A stretch of DNA of 64,000 nucleotides. It comes from Tepidiforma flava. Lineage in GTDB: Bacteria; Chloroflexota; Dehalococcoidia; Tepidiformales; Tepidiformaceae. Of this stretch, positions 8,585 to 21,453 are shown piece after piece. The notes under the pieces were generated by a model that did not search any database, had not been told where the DNA came from, and saw nothing but the letters and a program-made list of their open reading frames with translations. Location: assembly GCF_027594505.1 (NCBI RefSeq), contig NZ_CP115149.1, positions 434,001-498,000 of the forward strand, in the 5' to 3' direction. The translations under genes were made by a program, and so were the position numbers. Every line of letters begins with the position of its first letter. Position 1 is the stretch's first letter.

Positions 8585-8613
8585 ACGGTAGCAAAACCGG
8601 GGGGGGGTGTCAA
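8585..8613 (-). promoter_or_regulatory. Sigma-70-type promoter with C9 run in the spacer
   Basis: On the minus strand TTGACA (8613-8608) is followed by a 17-base spacer and TACCGT (8590-8585). The spacer begins with nine consecutive C (plus-strand G9 at 8599-8607). It faces the A1-B1-A2-B2 run, giving a leader of roughly 110 bases. A homopolymer in the spacer is the classic layout for slipped-strand switching of promoter strength. Confidence 0.6.
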
Positions 8614-8666
8614 CACAGGATGTCGTACGAACCGGCGTTGAGCAGAGCGCCCCCGGAGCCGGACCG

Positions 8667-11600
8667 TCAGCCCGTCTCGCGGGCTGCGCACTGCGACCGG
8701 AGTTCGCGCTCGGAGGCAGTTTCGGGGCGGGCGCGGCCGCGGGTTTTCGGGGCGGGCGCCGGCTGCGGCGGAGGCGCGGCCTCGCGGGCGGCACGCGCAT
8801 CGATGCGGGCGGCTGCGGCTGCGGCGCGGCGGGCGACGGCATCGGCGCCGCTGCGTCCGTTGGCCCCCGGGACGGGGCGGATGGTCCCCGCCGGTGCTGC
8901 GCCGGCGGGTTGGCTGAGCGTTCCGGCGGCTTCGAGGAGAGGCCGGAGGTAGCGGCCGGTGAAGCTGGCTTCGCAGCGGGCCACCTCCTCCGGGGTGCCG
9001 GCGGCGATGAGCTGTCCGCCGCGGTCGCCGCCGAGGGGACCGAGGTCGATGATATGGTCGGCAGACTTGATGACGTCGAGGTGGTGCTCGATGACGACGA
9101 CGGTGTTGCCGGCATCGACGAGGCGGTGGAGGACGTCGAGCAGGTGAGCGACATCCTGGAAGCTCAGGCCGGTGGTCGGTTCGTCGAGGACGTAGAGGGT
9201 GCGGCCGGTGGAGCGGCGGGAGAGCTCGGAGGCGAGTTTGATGCGCTGGGCTTCGCCGCCGGAGAGCGTGGTGGCGGGCTGACCGATTTTGATATAGCCG
9301 AGGCCGGTGGCTTCGAGGGTATCGAAGATGCGTTTGATGCGGGGGAAGCGTTCGAAGAACTCGACGGCCTCGGAGACGGTCATATCGAGGACTTCGGCGA
9401 TGTTTTTGCCGCGGAAGGTGATTTCGAGGGCCTCGCGGTTGTAGCGCTTGCCGTGGCAGGCTTCGCAGGGGACGGTGACATCGGGGAGGAACTGCATCTC
9501 GACGACCTTGTAGCCGTCGCCGGCGCATTCTTCGCAGCGGCCGCCTTTGACGTTGAAGGAGAAGCGGCCGGCCTTGTAGCCGCGGGCGCGGGCTTCGGGA
9601 ACGGAGGCGAAGAGGTCGCGGATGAGCGTGAAGGCGCCGGTGTAGGTGGCCGGGTTGGAGCGGGGGGTGCGGCCGATGGGCGACTGGTCGATATCGACGA
9701 CCTTGTCGATGTACTCGAGGCCTTCGATGGCGTCGTGGGCGCCGGGGCGCTGGCGGGCGCCGTGGAGCACCTGCAGCGCGCGGGGCACGAGGATGTCGGT
9801 GATGAGGGAGGATTTGCCGGAGCCGGAGACGCCGGTGACGGCGACGAACTTGCCGAGGGGGATCTCGACGGTCAGGTTGCGAAGATTGTTCTCGCGGGCG
9901 CCGACGATGCGGAGGGCTTTGCCGTTGCCGGGGCGGCGCTTGCGCGGGACGGGGATCTGGCGGCGGCCGGAGAGGTAGGCGCCGGTGATGCTTTCGGGGT
10001 GCCCGAGGATGGCCGGGAGGGGGCCTTCGGCGACGACGCGGCCGCCGTGGATGCCGGCCCCGGGGCCCATATCGATGATCCAGTCGGCGGCCCGCATCAT
10101 CGCTTCGTCGTGTTCGACGACGAGGACGGTGTTGCCGAGGTCGCGGAGGCGTTCGAGCGTGCGGATGAGCCGGTCGCCGTCGACCGGGTGGAGGCCGATG
10201 GAGGGTTCGTCGCAGATGTAGAGGACGCCCATGAGGGCAGATCCGATCTGGGTGGCGAGGCGGATGCGCTGGGATTCGCCGCCGGAGAGGGTGCCGGAGA
10301 CGCGGTCGAGGGTGAGGTAATCGAGGCCGACGTCGACGAGAAATTCGAGGCGGGAGCGGATTTCTTTGAGAACCTGGACGGCGATCGCCTGCTCGCGCTG
10401 CGAGAGCGGGGTTTCGGGGCCGGCGAGGCGGTCGAACCAGGCGCGCGCCTCGGCGATGCTCATCGCGCTGACGTCGGCGATGGGGCGGCCGTCGATGAGC
10501 ACGGCGAGGGCCTCGGGACGGAGCCGGCGGCCGCGGCACTCGGGGCAGGGGATGGCCGCCATGTACTTCTCGATGTCCTGCCGGACGTAGTCGGAGTCGG
10601 TCTCTTTGTAGCGGCGCTGGAGGTTGGGGATGACGCCCTCGTAGCGGGTGTCGTAGACCTGGGTGCGGCCGTACTGGTTGGTAAACCGGAGGCGGAGGAG
10701 GCGATCGCCGGTGCCGTAGAGGAGGGCGTGGAGCTGGGCGTCGGTGAGGTCGCTGATGGGGGTGTGGATGGTGAAGCCCTGGTCCTCGGCGACGGCTTCG
10801 AGCTGGCGGAGGTACCAGCCGGCGATGCTGGGGGACTTCGACCAGGGTTCGACGGCGCCCTCGGCGATGGACTTCGTCCGGTCGGGGATGACGAGGGCCG
10901 GGTCGATTTGCATTTCGACGCCGAGGCCGGTGCAGCGGGGACAGGCGCCGTGGGGACTGTTGAAGGAGAAGGTGCGGGGCTCGATCTCGCCGATGGAGGT
11001 GCCGTCGTAGGGGCAGGCGAAATGCTCGGAGAAGATGCGCTCGGCCGGGGGTTCGGGCGCGCCGGCGGGAGCGCCGCCGGCGGTGGCGACGATCATGACG
11101 CCCTGGCCGACTTTGAGGGCCTGCTCGACGGAGTCGGCGATGCGGCTGGCGGCTGCCGGGTCGCTGCCGGGCTCCGGGACGACGAGGCGGTCGACGACGA
11201 CGTCGATGTCGTGGCGCTTCTTCTTGTCGAGGGCGGGCACCTCTTCGATGTCGTAGACCTGGCCATCGACGCGGACGCGGACGAAGCCGGCGCGGCGGGC
11301 TTCATCGAAGATGCCGGCGTGCTCGCCCTTCTTCGCGCGGGCGACGGGGGCAAGGAGGAGAAGGCGCGAGCCGGGGGGATAGGCGAGGGTCGCGTCGACG
11401 ATTTGCTGAACGGTCTGGCGCTCGATGGGGCGGCCGCAGACGGGGCAGTGGGGCCGGCCGGCGCGCGCCCAGAGGAGGCGCATGTAGTCGTAGATCTCGG
11501 TGACGGTGCCGACGGTGGAGCGGGGGTTGTTGGAGGTGGACTTCTGGTCGATGGAGATGGCGGGCGAGAGGCCGTCGATGTGGTCGACGTCGGGCTTCTC

Positions 11601-11810
11601 CATGAGGCCGAGGAACTGGCGGGCGTAGGCGGAGAGGGATTCGACGTAGCGGCGCTGGCCTTCGGCGTAGATGGTGTCGAAGGCGAGGGAGGATTTGCCG
11701 GAGCCGGAGAGGCCGGTGATGACGACGAGTTTGTCGCGGGGGATGCGGACGTCGATGTTCTTGAGGTTATGTTCGCGAGCGCCGCGGACGACGATGTGGT
11801 CGAGTGGCAC
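8667..11810 (-). CDS. uvrA: Excinuclease ABC subunit A (UvrA)
   Basis: DNA-damage recognition ATPase of nucleotide excision repair, acting with UvrB and UvrC (uvrC is at 54829-56698). 1047 residues. First ATPase: Walker A GLSGSGKS at residues 33-40, zinc module starting CPVCGRPI, signature [12 protein letters not shown]; second ATPase: GVSGSGKSS, zinc finger CEECAGDG...CEACHGKR, signature [15 protein letters not shown] and Walker [10 protein letters not shown]. The C-terminus is extended by about 90 low-complexity Ala/Pro/Arg residues after [13 protein letters not shown] -10-like TACACT lies about 60 bases upstream of the ATG. Confidence 0.98.
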   Translation of the reverse strand: MPLDHIVVRGAREHNLKNIDVRIPRDKLVVITGLSGSGKSSLAFDTIYAEGQRRYVESLSAYARQFLGLMEKPDVDHIDGLSPAISIDQKSTSNNPRSTVGTVTEIYDYMRLLWARAGRPHCPVCGRPIERQTVQQIVDATLAYPPGSRLLLLAPVARAKKGEHAGIFDEARRAGFVRVRVDGQVYDIEEVPALDKKKRHDIDVVVDRLVVPEPGSDPAAASRIADSVEQALKVGQGVMIVATAGGAPAGAPEPPAERIFSEHFACPYDGTSIGEIEPRTFSFNSPHGACPRCTGLGVEMQIDPALVIPDRTKSIAEGAVEPWSKSPSIAGWYLRQLEAVAEDQGFTIHTPISDLTDAQLHALLYGTGDRLLRLRFTNQYGRTQVYDTRYEGVIPNLQRRYKETDSDYVRQDIEKYMAAIPCPECRGRRLRPEALAVLIDGRPIADVSAMSIAEARAWFDRLAGPETPLSQREQAIAVQVLKEIRSRLEFLVDVGLDYLTLDRVSGTLSGGESQRIRLATQIGSALMGVLYICDEPSIGLHPVDGDRLIRTLERLRDLGNTVLVVEHDEAMMRAADWIIDMGPGAGIHGGRVVAEGPLPAILGHPESITGAYLSGRRQIPVPRKRRPGNGKALRIVGARENNLRNLTVEIPLGKFVAVTGVSGSGKSSLITDILVPRALQVLHGARQRPGAHDAIEGLEYIDKVVDIDQSPIGRTPRSNPATYTGAFTLIRDLFASVPEARARGYKAGRFSFNVKGGRCEECAGDGYKVVEMQFLPDVTVPCEACHGKRYNREALEITFRGKNIAEVLDMTVSEAVEFFERFPRIKRIFDTLEATGLGYIKIGQPATTLSGGEAQRIKLASELSRRSTGRTLYVLDEPTTGLSFQDVAHLLDVLHRLVDAGNTVVVIEHHLDVIKSADHIIDLGPLGGDRGGQLIAAGTPEEVARCEASFTGRYLRPLLEAAGTLSQPAGAAPAGTIRPVPGANGRSGADAVARRAAAAAARIDARAAREAAPPPQPAPAPKTRGRARPETASERELRSQCAARETG

Positions 11811-11954
11811 GGTCGGCCTTTCGGGGAGGTGAGGGCTCGGGCGGCGCGGGGGCGCCCGGAATCGAGTGTAGCGCCCGCCGGGACTTCGGGATGGTAGCGA
11901 AGGGAAGAACGTTTGTTCAAGTGGCGGGAGGTGCGCGGAAGGCGGGGCGGGGTG

Positions 11955-13217
11955 ATGCTACGCGGCGTGCAGGCGCTGCTGCTGGGTGCCGTGCTGCTGG
12001 CGACGGTGGCGGCACTCTACCTGCGGCCGTTCGGCGCGCGGGACTGGCAGGTGGCGGCGGCGGGCGGAGCGGCAGCGTGGGCGCTGGGGCCGCTCGGGCT
12101 GCGCGGCGGGGCGGAGGTGGTGGCGGATGCGGCGAACATCCTCGCGTTCTTCCTCGGGCTCATGCTCATCGCGGCGGGGGCAGAGGCGGCGGGGCTGTAC
12201 GCGCGGGTGGCCGCGCTGCTGGCCGCGCGGGGGACGGCCCGGGGCCGGGTCGGCATCGTGCTGCTGACGGGCGCGGGGATCACGGCGGTGCTCTCGAACG
12301 ATGCGACGCCGCTGGTGCTCACGCCGGCGATCTTCGCGGCCGGCGCGGCCGGGGCGCGGTCGACCACGGACGCGGCCTTCGCGGCGACGTTCATCGCGGA
12401 CGGCGCAAGCCTGCTGCTGCCGGTGAGCAACCCCGTGAACCTGCTCTTCTTCGAGCGGTTCGACCTGGGGTTCGGGGGCTACCTGCGGACCGTGACGCCG
12501 GCAGCGCTGGCCGGGGCGGCAGCGATGATGCTGGCGACGTGGCGGCGCTCCGGGACGGGCCGGGCCGACGATGCGGGCGCGCCGCGGCGGCTGGCGGTCG
12601 GGCGGCCGGCGGCGCCGGCGCTGGCGGTCGTGACCGGTCTGGCGGCGGCCTACGTGGCGGCGGGGGTGCTCGATTTCCCGCTGGGCGCAGTGACGCTGGC
12701 GGGCGGGGCCGCGATGGCCGCGGCGGCGCGGCTCGGGGGGCCGATCGACGGGACGCAGTACCGGCGGCACGTGGCGCCGGGGGTGCTGGTGTTCGTCGCC
12801 GGGCTGCTGTTGCTGGTCGAAAACGTGGTCGCCGCCGGCGCGCTCGACTGGCTGGCAGGGCTGCTCGGCTGGCTGGAGGCGCGGCCGGCGCTGGTGACGG
12901 TGGCCGGGGGCGCACTGGTGGCGGCAGTGCTCGCGAACCTGATGAACAACTGGCCGGCGGCGCTGCTGCTGGCGGCGACGATCGGTTCGCGGCCGGGCGA
13001 CCACGAGGCGCTCGTCGTGGGCACGCTCATCGGGGCCACGATCGGGGCGAATTTCACCGTCGTCGGGTCGCTCAGCACGGTGTTCTGGCTCAGCCTCGCG
13101 CGGCAGCACGGGGCGGACTACGGACCGGGACGGTACGCGCGGCGGGCGTTCTGGCCGACGCTGGCGGCGGTCACCGCGGCGGCGGCGGCGGGAGCGGCGG
13201 CCGTCGGCTGGAGCTAG
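11955..13217 (+). CDS. ArsB/NhaD-superfamily ion transporter
   Basis: Polytopic inner-membrane protein of 420 residues with about ten to twelve hydrophobic segments. The two re-entrant-loop motifs of the ion transporter superfamily are clear: [13 protein letters not shown] in the first half and [13 protein letters not shown] in the second, plus [13 protein letters not shown]. These fit arsenite (ArsB) or Na+/H+ (NhaD) type carriers. No arsR, arsC or arsA gene is next to it, so arsenic efflux is not supported by context. Start ATG at 11955; a GTG at 11952 is an alternative. The end overlaps the convergent reductase gene by four bases. Confidence 0.85.
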   Translation: MLRGVQALLLGAVLLATVAALYLRPFGARDWQVAAAGGAAAWALGPLGLRGGAEVVADAANILAFFLGLMLIAAGAEAAGLYARVAALLAARGTARGRVGIVLLTGAGITAVLSNDATPLVLTPAIFAAGAAGARSTTDAAFAATFIADGASLLLPVSNPVNLLFFERFDLGFGGYLRTVTPAALAGAAAMMLATWRRSGTGRADDAGAPRRLAVGRPAAPALAVVTGLAAAYVAAGVLDFPLGAVTLAGGAAMAAAARLGGPIDGTQYRRHVAPGVLVFVAGLLLLVENVVAAGALDWLAGLLGWLEARPALVTVAGGALVAAVLANLMNNWPAALLLAATIGSRPGDHEALVVGTLIGATIGANFTVVGSLSTVFWLSLARQHGADYGPGRYARRAFWPTLAAVTAAAAAGAAAVGWS

Positions 13218-13945
13218 CGGCGAACCCGGTAGCGGCAGTAGAGCTCGCCGGTTTCCTCGTTGGGCACGGCGGAGACGAGTTCGAGCTGCTTCATGGTGCG
13301 GCGGGTGAAGGGCCGCTCGCCTTCGACGGGGGTAAGCGTGTCGCGGCCGGCGACGATGCGGGGGCCGATGGTCATGAACAGCTCATCGACCGCGCCGATG
13401 GCGAAGAGGCCCGCGTTGACCATGGGGCCGCCTTCGCAGAGGAGGAGCGAGGCGCCGAGGTCGTCCCGCATGTGGCGGAGCATGGCGGCGAGGTCGTTCC
13501 GCTTCGGCAGGATGACGACCTGCCGGCCGGTGGCGCGAACGGCGGCGATCTTCGCGGCAGGAGCGCCGCGGGCGATGTAGACCACGGCGTCGAAATCGCT
13601 GGCGGTGAAGAAGATGCGGTCGAGGGGGAGGTCGGCAGTGGCGGTGATGGTCGCGGCGATGGGAAGGCCTTCCCGGCCGCGGGCAGCGCGGACCTGTTCG
13701 AGGAGGGGGTCGCCGAGGCGGGAGGAGGAGCCGCTGGCGCGGAGGGTGTTCGCGCCGTTGAGGACGACATCGGCGTGGACGCGCAGTTCGCGCATGAGGC
13801 GCTGGTCGACCTTCGAGCCGAGGCCCTGTTCGGTGCCGTCGACGACGACCTTGCCGTCGACGGACATGACCATGTTGATGACGACGTAGGGGCGGCCTTC
13901 CGGCGGCGGCGGGAATTCGAGGACGGTGTAATCGGGCTTGGGCAT
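13214..13945 (-). CDS. RibD C-terminal domain / dihydrofolate-reductase-like NADPH reductase
   Basis: 243-residue stand-alone reductase domain homologous to the C-terminal half of RibD. The N-terminus PYVVINMVMSVDGKVVVDG and the LLCEGGPMVNAGLF motif are the family's NADPH/substrate signatures. No deaminase domain is fused. In pathways such as archaeal-type riboflavin synthesis it would reduce the ribosylamino-pyrimidine, but no rib gene is nearby, so the substrate is open. A TAGCAT element six bases before the ATG could give a leaderless transcript; it overlaps the stop of the upstream DUF2905 gene. Confidence 0.85.
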   Translation of the reverse strand: MPKPDYTVLEFPPPPEGRPYVVINMVMSVDGKVVVDGTEQGLGSKVDQRLMRELRVHADVVLNGANTLRASGSSSRLGDPLLEQVRAARGREGLPIAATITATADLPLDRIFFTASDFDAVVYIARGAPAAKIAAVRATGRQVVILPKRNDLAAMLRHMRDDLGASLLLCEGGPMVNAGLFAIGAVDELFMTIGPRIVAGRDTLTPVEGERPFTRRTMKQLELVSAVPNEETGELYCRYRVRR

Positions 13946-13954
13946 GGCGTGATG

Positions 13955-14176
13955 CTACTGGAAGCGGCGGAAGATGGCGGCGAGGAGCGAGAGGCCCAGC
14001 GAGAGGAGGAGCATGGTGGTGATAGGGATATAGATGCGGGTGGAGCCGGTTTCGATGCGGATGTCGCCGGGGAGGCGGCCGAACCAGCCGAACGCGCCGG
14101 CGGCGACGAGGCTGCCGATAACGACGAGCAGCACGCCGAGGATGACGATGACGAGGCCGAGGCTGCGCGGGTCCAT
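13955..14176 (-). CDS. DUF2905 small membrane protein
   Basis: 73 residues with two transmembrane segments (LVIVILGVLLVVIGSLV and PITTMLLLSLGLSLLAAIF) separated by WFGRLPGDIRIE, the hallmark of DUF2905. Function unknown. It follows hisI by ten bases on the same strand, so it is probably the last gene of the histidine run. Confidence 0.88.
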   Translation of the reverse strand: MDPRSLGLVIVILGVLLVVIGSLVAAGAFGWFGRLPGDIRIETGSTRIYIPITTMLLLSLGLSLLAAIFRRFQ

Positions 14177-14186
14177 CGGGCGCTGG

Positions 14187-14534
14187 TCAGGGCGCGGGGT
14201 CGAGGTCGGCGGCAGGGTCGAGCGGGCGGTAGTAGCAGGAGCTGTGCCCGGTGTGGCAGGCAGGGCCCGAGGGGCGGGCTTTGACGAGGAGGGAGTTCGC
14301 CTCGCAGTTCTTGGCGATGGAGACGAGGGCGAGCGTGTTGCCGCTCGTTTCGCCCTTCTGCCAGAGCTGGCCGCGGGAGCGGCTCCAGAAGGTGACGAGG
14401 CCGGTCTCGAGGGTGCGGCGAAGGGCTTCGGCATTCATGTAGGCGAGGATGAGCACCTCGCCGGTATCGGCGTCCTGGACGACAGCGGGCACAAGGCCGT
14501 CGGGCCCGAAGGTGAGCCGTTCGGCTTCGCTCAC
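14187..14534 (-). CDS. hisI: Phosphoribosyl-AMP cyclohydrolase (HisI)
   Basis: Third step of histidine synthesis, opening the adenine ring of PR-AMP in the cytoplasm. 115 residues with the family blocks [30 protein letters not shown] and the metal-binding [12 protein letters not shown] region. No fused HisE domain. GTG start overlaps the hisF stop by four bases (GTGA), indicating translational coupling. Confidence 0.96.
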   Translation of the reverse strand: MSEAERLTFGPDGLVPAVVQDADTGEVLILAYMNAEALRRTLETGLVTFWSRSRGQLWQKGETSGNTLALVSIAKNCEANSLLVKARPSGPACHTGHSSCYYRPLDPAADLDPAP

Positions 14535-15319
14535 GGCGTGTCCTCCGCAGGCGGGACCGGGCGGACGGGGATGCCGCGGGCGGCGAGGTGTTCTTTCACC
14601 TGGCGGATGGAGTAGGTGCCGAAGTGGAAGATGCTGGCGGCGAGGACGGCATCGGCGCGGCCGTCGGTGAGGGCGGCGGCCATGTGCTCGGGGCCGCCGG
14701 CGCCGCCGGAGGCGATGACGGGCACCGGAACGGCCTCGGAGATGGCGCGGAGGAGTTCGACGTCGTAGCCCTGCTGGTGGCCATCGGTGTCCATGCTGGT
14801 CACGAGGAGTTCGCCGGCGCCGCGGCGGGCGGCTTCGACGGCCCATTCGACCGCGTCGAGGCCGGTGGGCATGCGGCCCCCGTGGGAGTAGACCTCCCAC
14901 CTGCCGGGGACACCCTCGACCCGGCGCGCATCGATCGCGACGACGATGCACTGGCTGCCGAAGCGGTCGGCGCCGCTGTTGATGAGGTCGGGCTCCTGGA
15001 TGGCGGCCGTGTTGATGCTGACCTTTTCGGCGCCGAGCTCGAGCATGATTTTCATGTCGGCCGTGGTGCGGATGCCCCCGCCGACGGTGAAGGGGATGAA
15101 CACCTGCTCGGCGGTCGCGGCGACCATGTCGTAGGTGGTGACGCGGTCCTCTGCCGAGGCGGTGATATCGAGGAAGACGAGCTCATCAGCGCCTTCCTCT
15201 TCGTACCGGCGGGCGAGTTCGACGGGGTCGCCGGCGTCGCGCAGCTGGACGAAGGAGACGCCTTTGACGACGCGGCCACGGTCGACGTCGAAGCAGGGGA
15301 TGATGCGCCGGGTGAGCAT
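14531..15319 (-). CDS. hisF: Imidazole glycerol phosphate synthase, cyclase subunit (HisF)
   Basis: 262-residue (beta/alpha)8 barrel that uses ammonia from HisH to make imidazole glycerol phosphate and AICAR. Start [20 protein letters not shown] carries the catalytic Asp; VGGGIRT, VAIDARR and [13 protein letters not shown] are phosphate-binding loops, and the second catalytic Asp is in [19 protein letters not shown] element six bases before the ATG may be its own leaderless promoter in addition to read-through from hisH-hisA. Confidence 0.97.
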   Translation of the reverse strand: MLTRRIIPCFDVDRGRVVKGVSFVQLRDAGDPVELARRYEEEGADELVFLDITASAEDRVTTYDMVAATAEQVFIPFTVGGGIRTTADMKIMLELGAEKVSINTAAIQEPDLINSGADRFGSQCIVVAIDARRVEGVPGRWEVYSHGGRMPTGLDAVEWAVEAARRGAGELLVTSMDTDGHQQGYDVELLRAISEAVPVPVIASGGAGGPEHMAAALTDGRADAVLAASIFHFGTYSIRQVKEHLAARGIPVRPVPPAEDTP

Positions 15320-15380
15320 GGTTCGATTGTCGGGTTTGGGGCCGGGCGCTGTCGACCGCGCGCCCGGTGCCGGCATGTAG

Positions 15381-16102
15381 CTACACCGCAGCTACAGCGG
15401 CGAGGGCCTCAGCGAGGGTGAAGCGGCGCTCGTAGAGGGAGGTGCCAACGATGGCGCCTTCGCAGCCGATGGCGGCGAGCTGGCGGAGGTGATCGAGGGC
15501 GGAGATGCCGCCGGAGGCGATGACGGGACAGCGAACGGCAGCGATGAGCTCGCGGTAGGCCTGGAAGTTCGGTTCGGAGAGGGTGCCGTCGCGGGAGATG
15601 TCGGTGAACATGATGCGGGCGACGCCGGCCGCGTCGAGCTCGCGGGCGAGGTCCAGCGCACGGACGTTGCTACCGTGTAGCCACCCATCGGTGCGGACCT
15701 CGCCGTCGCGGGCATCGATGCTGACGACGATGGCGGGGCCGAAGCGGCGGATGGCTTCGCGGGCGAGGGCCGGGTCTTTCACGGCGATGGACCCGAGCTG
15801 GACGCGGTCGGCGCCGCGGGCCAGGGCGGCCTCGATGGCTTCGAGCGTGCGGATGCCCCCGGAGACCTCGACGGGAATGGGAACGGCGCGGCAGATGGCC
15901 TCGATGACCGCCGAGTTGACGGGGCGGCCTTCGCGGGCGCCGTCGAGGTCGACCACGTGGAGGCGGGGGGCGCCTTCGGCTTCCCACTGGCGGGCGACCG
16001 CGGCCGGGTCGTCGCTGTAGGCGGTTTCGCGGGCGTAGTCGCCCTGGCGGAGGCGGACGCAGCGGCCGCCGCGAAGGTCGATGGCGGGGATAACTTCGAA
16101 GG

Positions 16103-16106
<4 letters not shown>
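15381..16106 (-). CDS. hisA: ProFAR isomerase (HisA)
   Basis: 241-residue barrel enzyme isomerising the aminoaldose of ProFAR to an aminoketose. Motifs [56 protein letters not shown] and [13 protein letters not shown] are typical. The GTG start overlaps the hisH stop (GTGA). A 61-base gap separates it from hisF. Confidence 0.96.
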
Positions 16107-18878
<2,772 letters not shown>

Positions 18879-18944
18879 GAAACGGTTTCGACCGTTCTTT
18901 GAGCGCGAAGCGGGCGGCGGTTCGCGGGCCGGGGTCATGGCCGG

Positions 18945-18950
18945 TATACT
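18945..18950 (+). promoter_or_regulatory. Candidate -10 of the mre operon
   Basis: TATACT, 34 bases before the proposed mreB start, in the 106-base gap after ligA. No convincing -35 is visible. Confidence 0.45.
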
Positions 18951-18984
18951 TCGAGTCTGACTATCCCCGCGGCTCCTCGCGGTT

Positions 18985-20067
18985 TTGCGCGACAGGTTCA
19001 CGCCCTTGGCGTTTCCCAATATTTTCGGATCGTTATTCGGGTTTCTCTCGCACGACATCGCCATCGACCTCGGGACGGCGAATACGCTGGTGATGGTGAA
19101 GGGCCGCGGTATCGTCATCGACGAGCCGTCGGTCGTGGCCATCGACCGGACGACGAAGAAGATCCTCGCCATCGGAGCGGAGGCGAAGCGGATGGTGGGG
19201 CGGACGCCGGCGAACATCGTGGCGGTCCGGCCGCTGCGGGACGGGGTCATCTCGGACTTCGAGGTGACCGAGAAGATGCTGAGCTACTTCATCCGGGCGG
19301 TGCACGACCGGAGCTTCCTGGCGCAGCCGCGGGTGGTGGTGGGCATCCCGAGCGGCGTCACGGAGGTAGAGAAGCGGGCGGTCCACGACGCAGCGTTGAA
19401 CGCGGGTGCGCGCGCCTGCTACCTGATCGAAGAGCCGATGGCGGCGGCAATCGGCGCCGGTTTACCGGTCATGGACGCGGCCGGGTGCATGATCGTCGAC
19501 ATCGGCGGCGGGACGACGGAGGTGGCGGTGATTTCGCTGGGGGGCATGGTCGTGAGCACCTCGATCCGCGTGGCCGGCGACGAGATGGACCAGGACATCA
19601 TCGCCTACGCCCGGCAGGTGCATAACCTGCTCATCGGCGAACGGACGGCGGAGGAGATCAAGAAGCTGGCGGGTTCGGCGGCGCCGCTCGACCCGGAGGA
19701 AACGATCGAAATCCGGGGGCGCGACCTCGCCACGGGGCTGCCGAAATCGGTGGAGGTGAGCACGGTCGAAATCCGGGACGCGCTGGCGGGGTCGATCGCG
19801 GCGATCGTCGAGGCGGTGCGCTCCTCAATCGAAGTGACGCCGCCGGAGCTGGTGAGCGACCTGATGGCGCACGGCATCGCGCTGGCGGGCGGCGGGGCGC
19901 TGCTGCGGGGGCTCGACCGGCGGCTTTCGCAGGAGACGCGGTTCCCGGTGTACGTGGCGGAAGACCCGCTGCTCTGCGTCGTGCGCGGGGCCGGCGAAGT
20001 GCTCGAGGAATCGGCGCTGCTGGAGAAAGTGCAGTCGCAGCTGGTTTCGCGGCGGCCCGGGCGGTAG
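18985..20067 (+). CDS. mreB: Rod-shape determining actin homologue MreB
   Basis: Bacterial actin that guides lateral wall synthesis at the inner membrane face. 360 residues with DIAIDLGTANTLV (phosphate 1), DIGGGTTEVAVISLGG (phosphate 2), EEPMAAAIGAG (connecting motif) and GIALAGGGALLRGLD (adenosine loop). The start is uncertain: TTG at 18985 fits the family length, another TTG at 19006 gives a protein seven residues shorter. First gene of mreB-mreC-mreD-mrdA-rodA. Confidence 0.96.
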   Translation: MRDRFTPLAFPNIFGSLFGFLSHDIAIDLGTANTLVMVKGRGIVIDEPSVVAIDRTTKKILAIGAEAKRMVGRTPANIVAVRPLRDGVISDFEVTEKMLSYFIRAVHDRSFLAQPRVVVGIPSGVTEVEKRAVHDAALNAGARACYLIEEPMAAAIGAGLPVMDAAGCMIVDIGGGTTEVAVISLGGMVVSTSIRVAGDEMDQDIIAYARQVHNLLIGERTAEEIKKLAGSAAPLDPEETIEIRGRDLATGLPKSVEVSTVEIRDALAGSIAAIVEAVRSSIEVTPPELVSDLMAHGIALAGGGALLRGLDRRLSQETRFPVYVAEDPLLCVVRGAGEVLEESALLEKVQSQLVSRRPGR

Positions 20068-20094
20068 CATCGGGGTGCGCCTCGAGGGACCGTC

Positions 20095-20931
20095 ATGCTC
20101 ACGTTGAACCGGTACTCGTGGTGGCTGGGGGCCATGGTGGGGCTGGCGATCCTCCTCGGAGTCGCCGGGCAGGTGGGTGTGCTCAGCCCTGTGCAGGGCG
20201 TCTTCCTGCGGGTGACGGCGCCGTTCGAAGGGATCTTCACGGGCATCTTCCGGCCGGTCGCGGGGCTGCTGTCGAGCGCGGGCGAAGTGGATGACCTGCG
20301 GTCGGAGAACGCGCGGCTGCGCGTGGAAAACGAGGGGCTGCGGAACGAGCTGGCGCAGCGCCAGCAGGACGCCCAGCGCATCAAGGAGCTCGAAGCCGCG
20401 CTGGGGCTTGCGCAGGGCGATACCTCCCAGAGCAGGCTGGCGGCGAACGTGGTCCACCGCGACAGCTCCCCGTTCAGCGACGTCATCACCATCGACCGGG
20501 GTTCGAACGACGGCGTCGTGAAGGGGATGGTGGTCACCTCGACGCAGGGTTCGCTGATGGGCACGGTGACGCGGGTGACGCCGACGCGGTCGTTCGTGCG
20601 GCTCATCACGGATACGCGGAGCAACGTGCGGGCGGCGGTGCTGGGCGGCGAAGGCGCGGACGGCATCCTCCGGGGGAACCCGGGGCGCACGCTGACGCTC
20701 GACCTCGCGCAGGGCGACATCAAGGTGGGCGATACGATCATCACGGCAGGGCTGGGCGGCGCGTTCCCCTACGGCATCCCGATCGGCACGGTCACGTCGG
20801 TGGAGGGTTCGACGCAGGACCTGTTCCCGAAGGTGACGGTCGAGCCGATGACGCGGCTGGGCACGGCGACGACGGTCCTCGTGCTGATGAGCTTCGTGCC
20901 GGAGACGCTGGACACGGGGGCCGGCCGGTGA
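20095..20931 (+). CDS. mreC: Cell shape protein MreC
   Basis: 278 residues: short cytoplasmic N-terminus, one transmembrane helix (AMVGLAILLGVAGQVGVL), a coiled coil at about residues 63-100 (DDLRSENARLRVENEGLRNE) and the extracytoplasmic beta domain (GSNDGVVKGMVV, GDTIITAGLGGAFPYGIPIG). Links MreB to the elongation PBP. Stop overlaps the mreD start (GTGA). Confidence 0.95.
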   Translation: MLTLNRYSWWLGAMVGLAILLGVAGQVGVLSPVQGVFLRVTAPFEGIFTGIFRPVAGLLSSAGEVDDLRSENARLRVENEGLRNELAQRQQDAQRIKELEAALGLAQGDTSQSRLAANVVHRDSSPFSDVITIDRGSNDGVVKGMVVTSTQGSLMGTVTRVTPTRSFVRLITDTRSNVRAAVLGGEGADGILRGNPGRTLTLDLAQGDIKVGDTIITAGLGGAFPYGIPIGTVTSVEGSTQDLFPKVTVEPMTRLGTATTVLVLMSFVPETLDTGAGR

Positions 20932-21453
20932 AGGCGCTCGGCTGGTTCGCGCTCGTGTTCCTCGCAGCGGTTGCGCAGGTGACGGTGGCGCCGCTCTTCC
21001 CGGTCGCGGGGGCGGTGCCCGAGCTGGTGCTGCTGATGATCTGCCTGGCGGGGGCGTTCAGCGGGCCGGGCCCGGTGATGGCGCTCACGCCGCTCGGGGC
21101 GCTGCTGCTGGGGATGATTTCGGACCGGGACCCGGGGCTGCTGCTGCTGGCGTACCTGCCGGTGGCGTTGATCGGCGCGCTGCTGGAAGACGCGCCGCTG
21201 CCGCTGGGGCACGCCAGCGCGCACGTACGCGATGACGCTGGGCGCGGGGCTGGCGGCGCGGACGGTGCTGGCGATCGGCGCGATGCTCGGCGGGGCGCCG
21301 GCGGCGTTCGGCGCGCTGGCGGCGGACGTGCTGCTGCCGGGACTTTTCGTGGATATGGTGCTGCTCACGATATGCTATGTGCCGCTGCGGCTGGCGGGAC
21401 TCGAGGGGAGCGGGTTCCGGCTGCAGCGGGGAAGGTATTTCGCGAGCCTATGA
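20928..21453 (+). CDS. mreD: Rod-shape protein MreD (one frameshift)
   Basis: Small polytopic membrane protein of the elongasome, about 174 residues when corrected. N-terminal part WFALVFLAAVAQVTVAPLFPVAG and C-terminal part TLGAGLAARTVLAIGAMLGG...LLTICYVPLRLAGLEG lie in different frames. One extra G in the G4 run at 21207-21210 explains the break and restores LGTPARTYAMTLGAG. It overlaps mreC (GTGA) and mrdA (ATGA) by four bases each. Since a rod operon needs mreD, a sequence error is more likely than gene loss. Confidence 0.85.

Noticed and set aside
8607-11897. Very long open frame on the plus strand opposite uvrA
   Set aside because: GC-rich codon bias leaves the complement open; the translation is Gly/Asp/Ala-rich and matches no fold, while the minus strand encodes full UvrA.
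11955-13217. Arsenic resistance operon
   Set aside because: Only an ArsB/NhaD-type carrier is present; no arsR, arsA or arsC neighbours.
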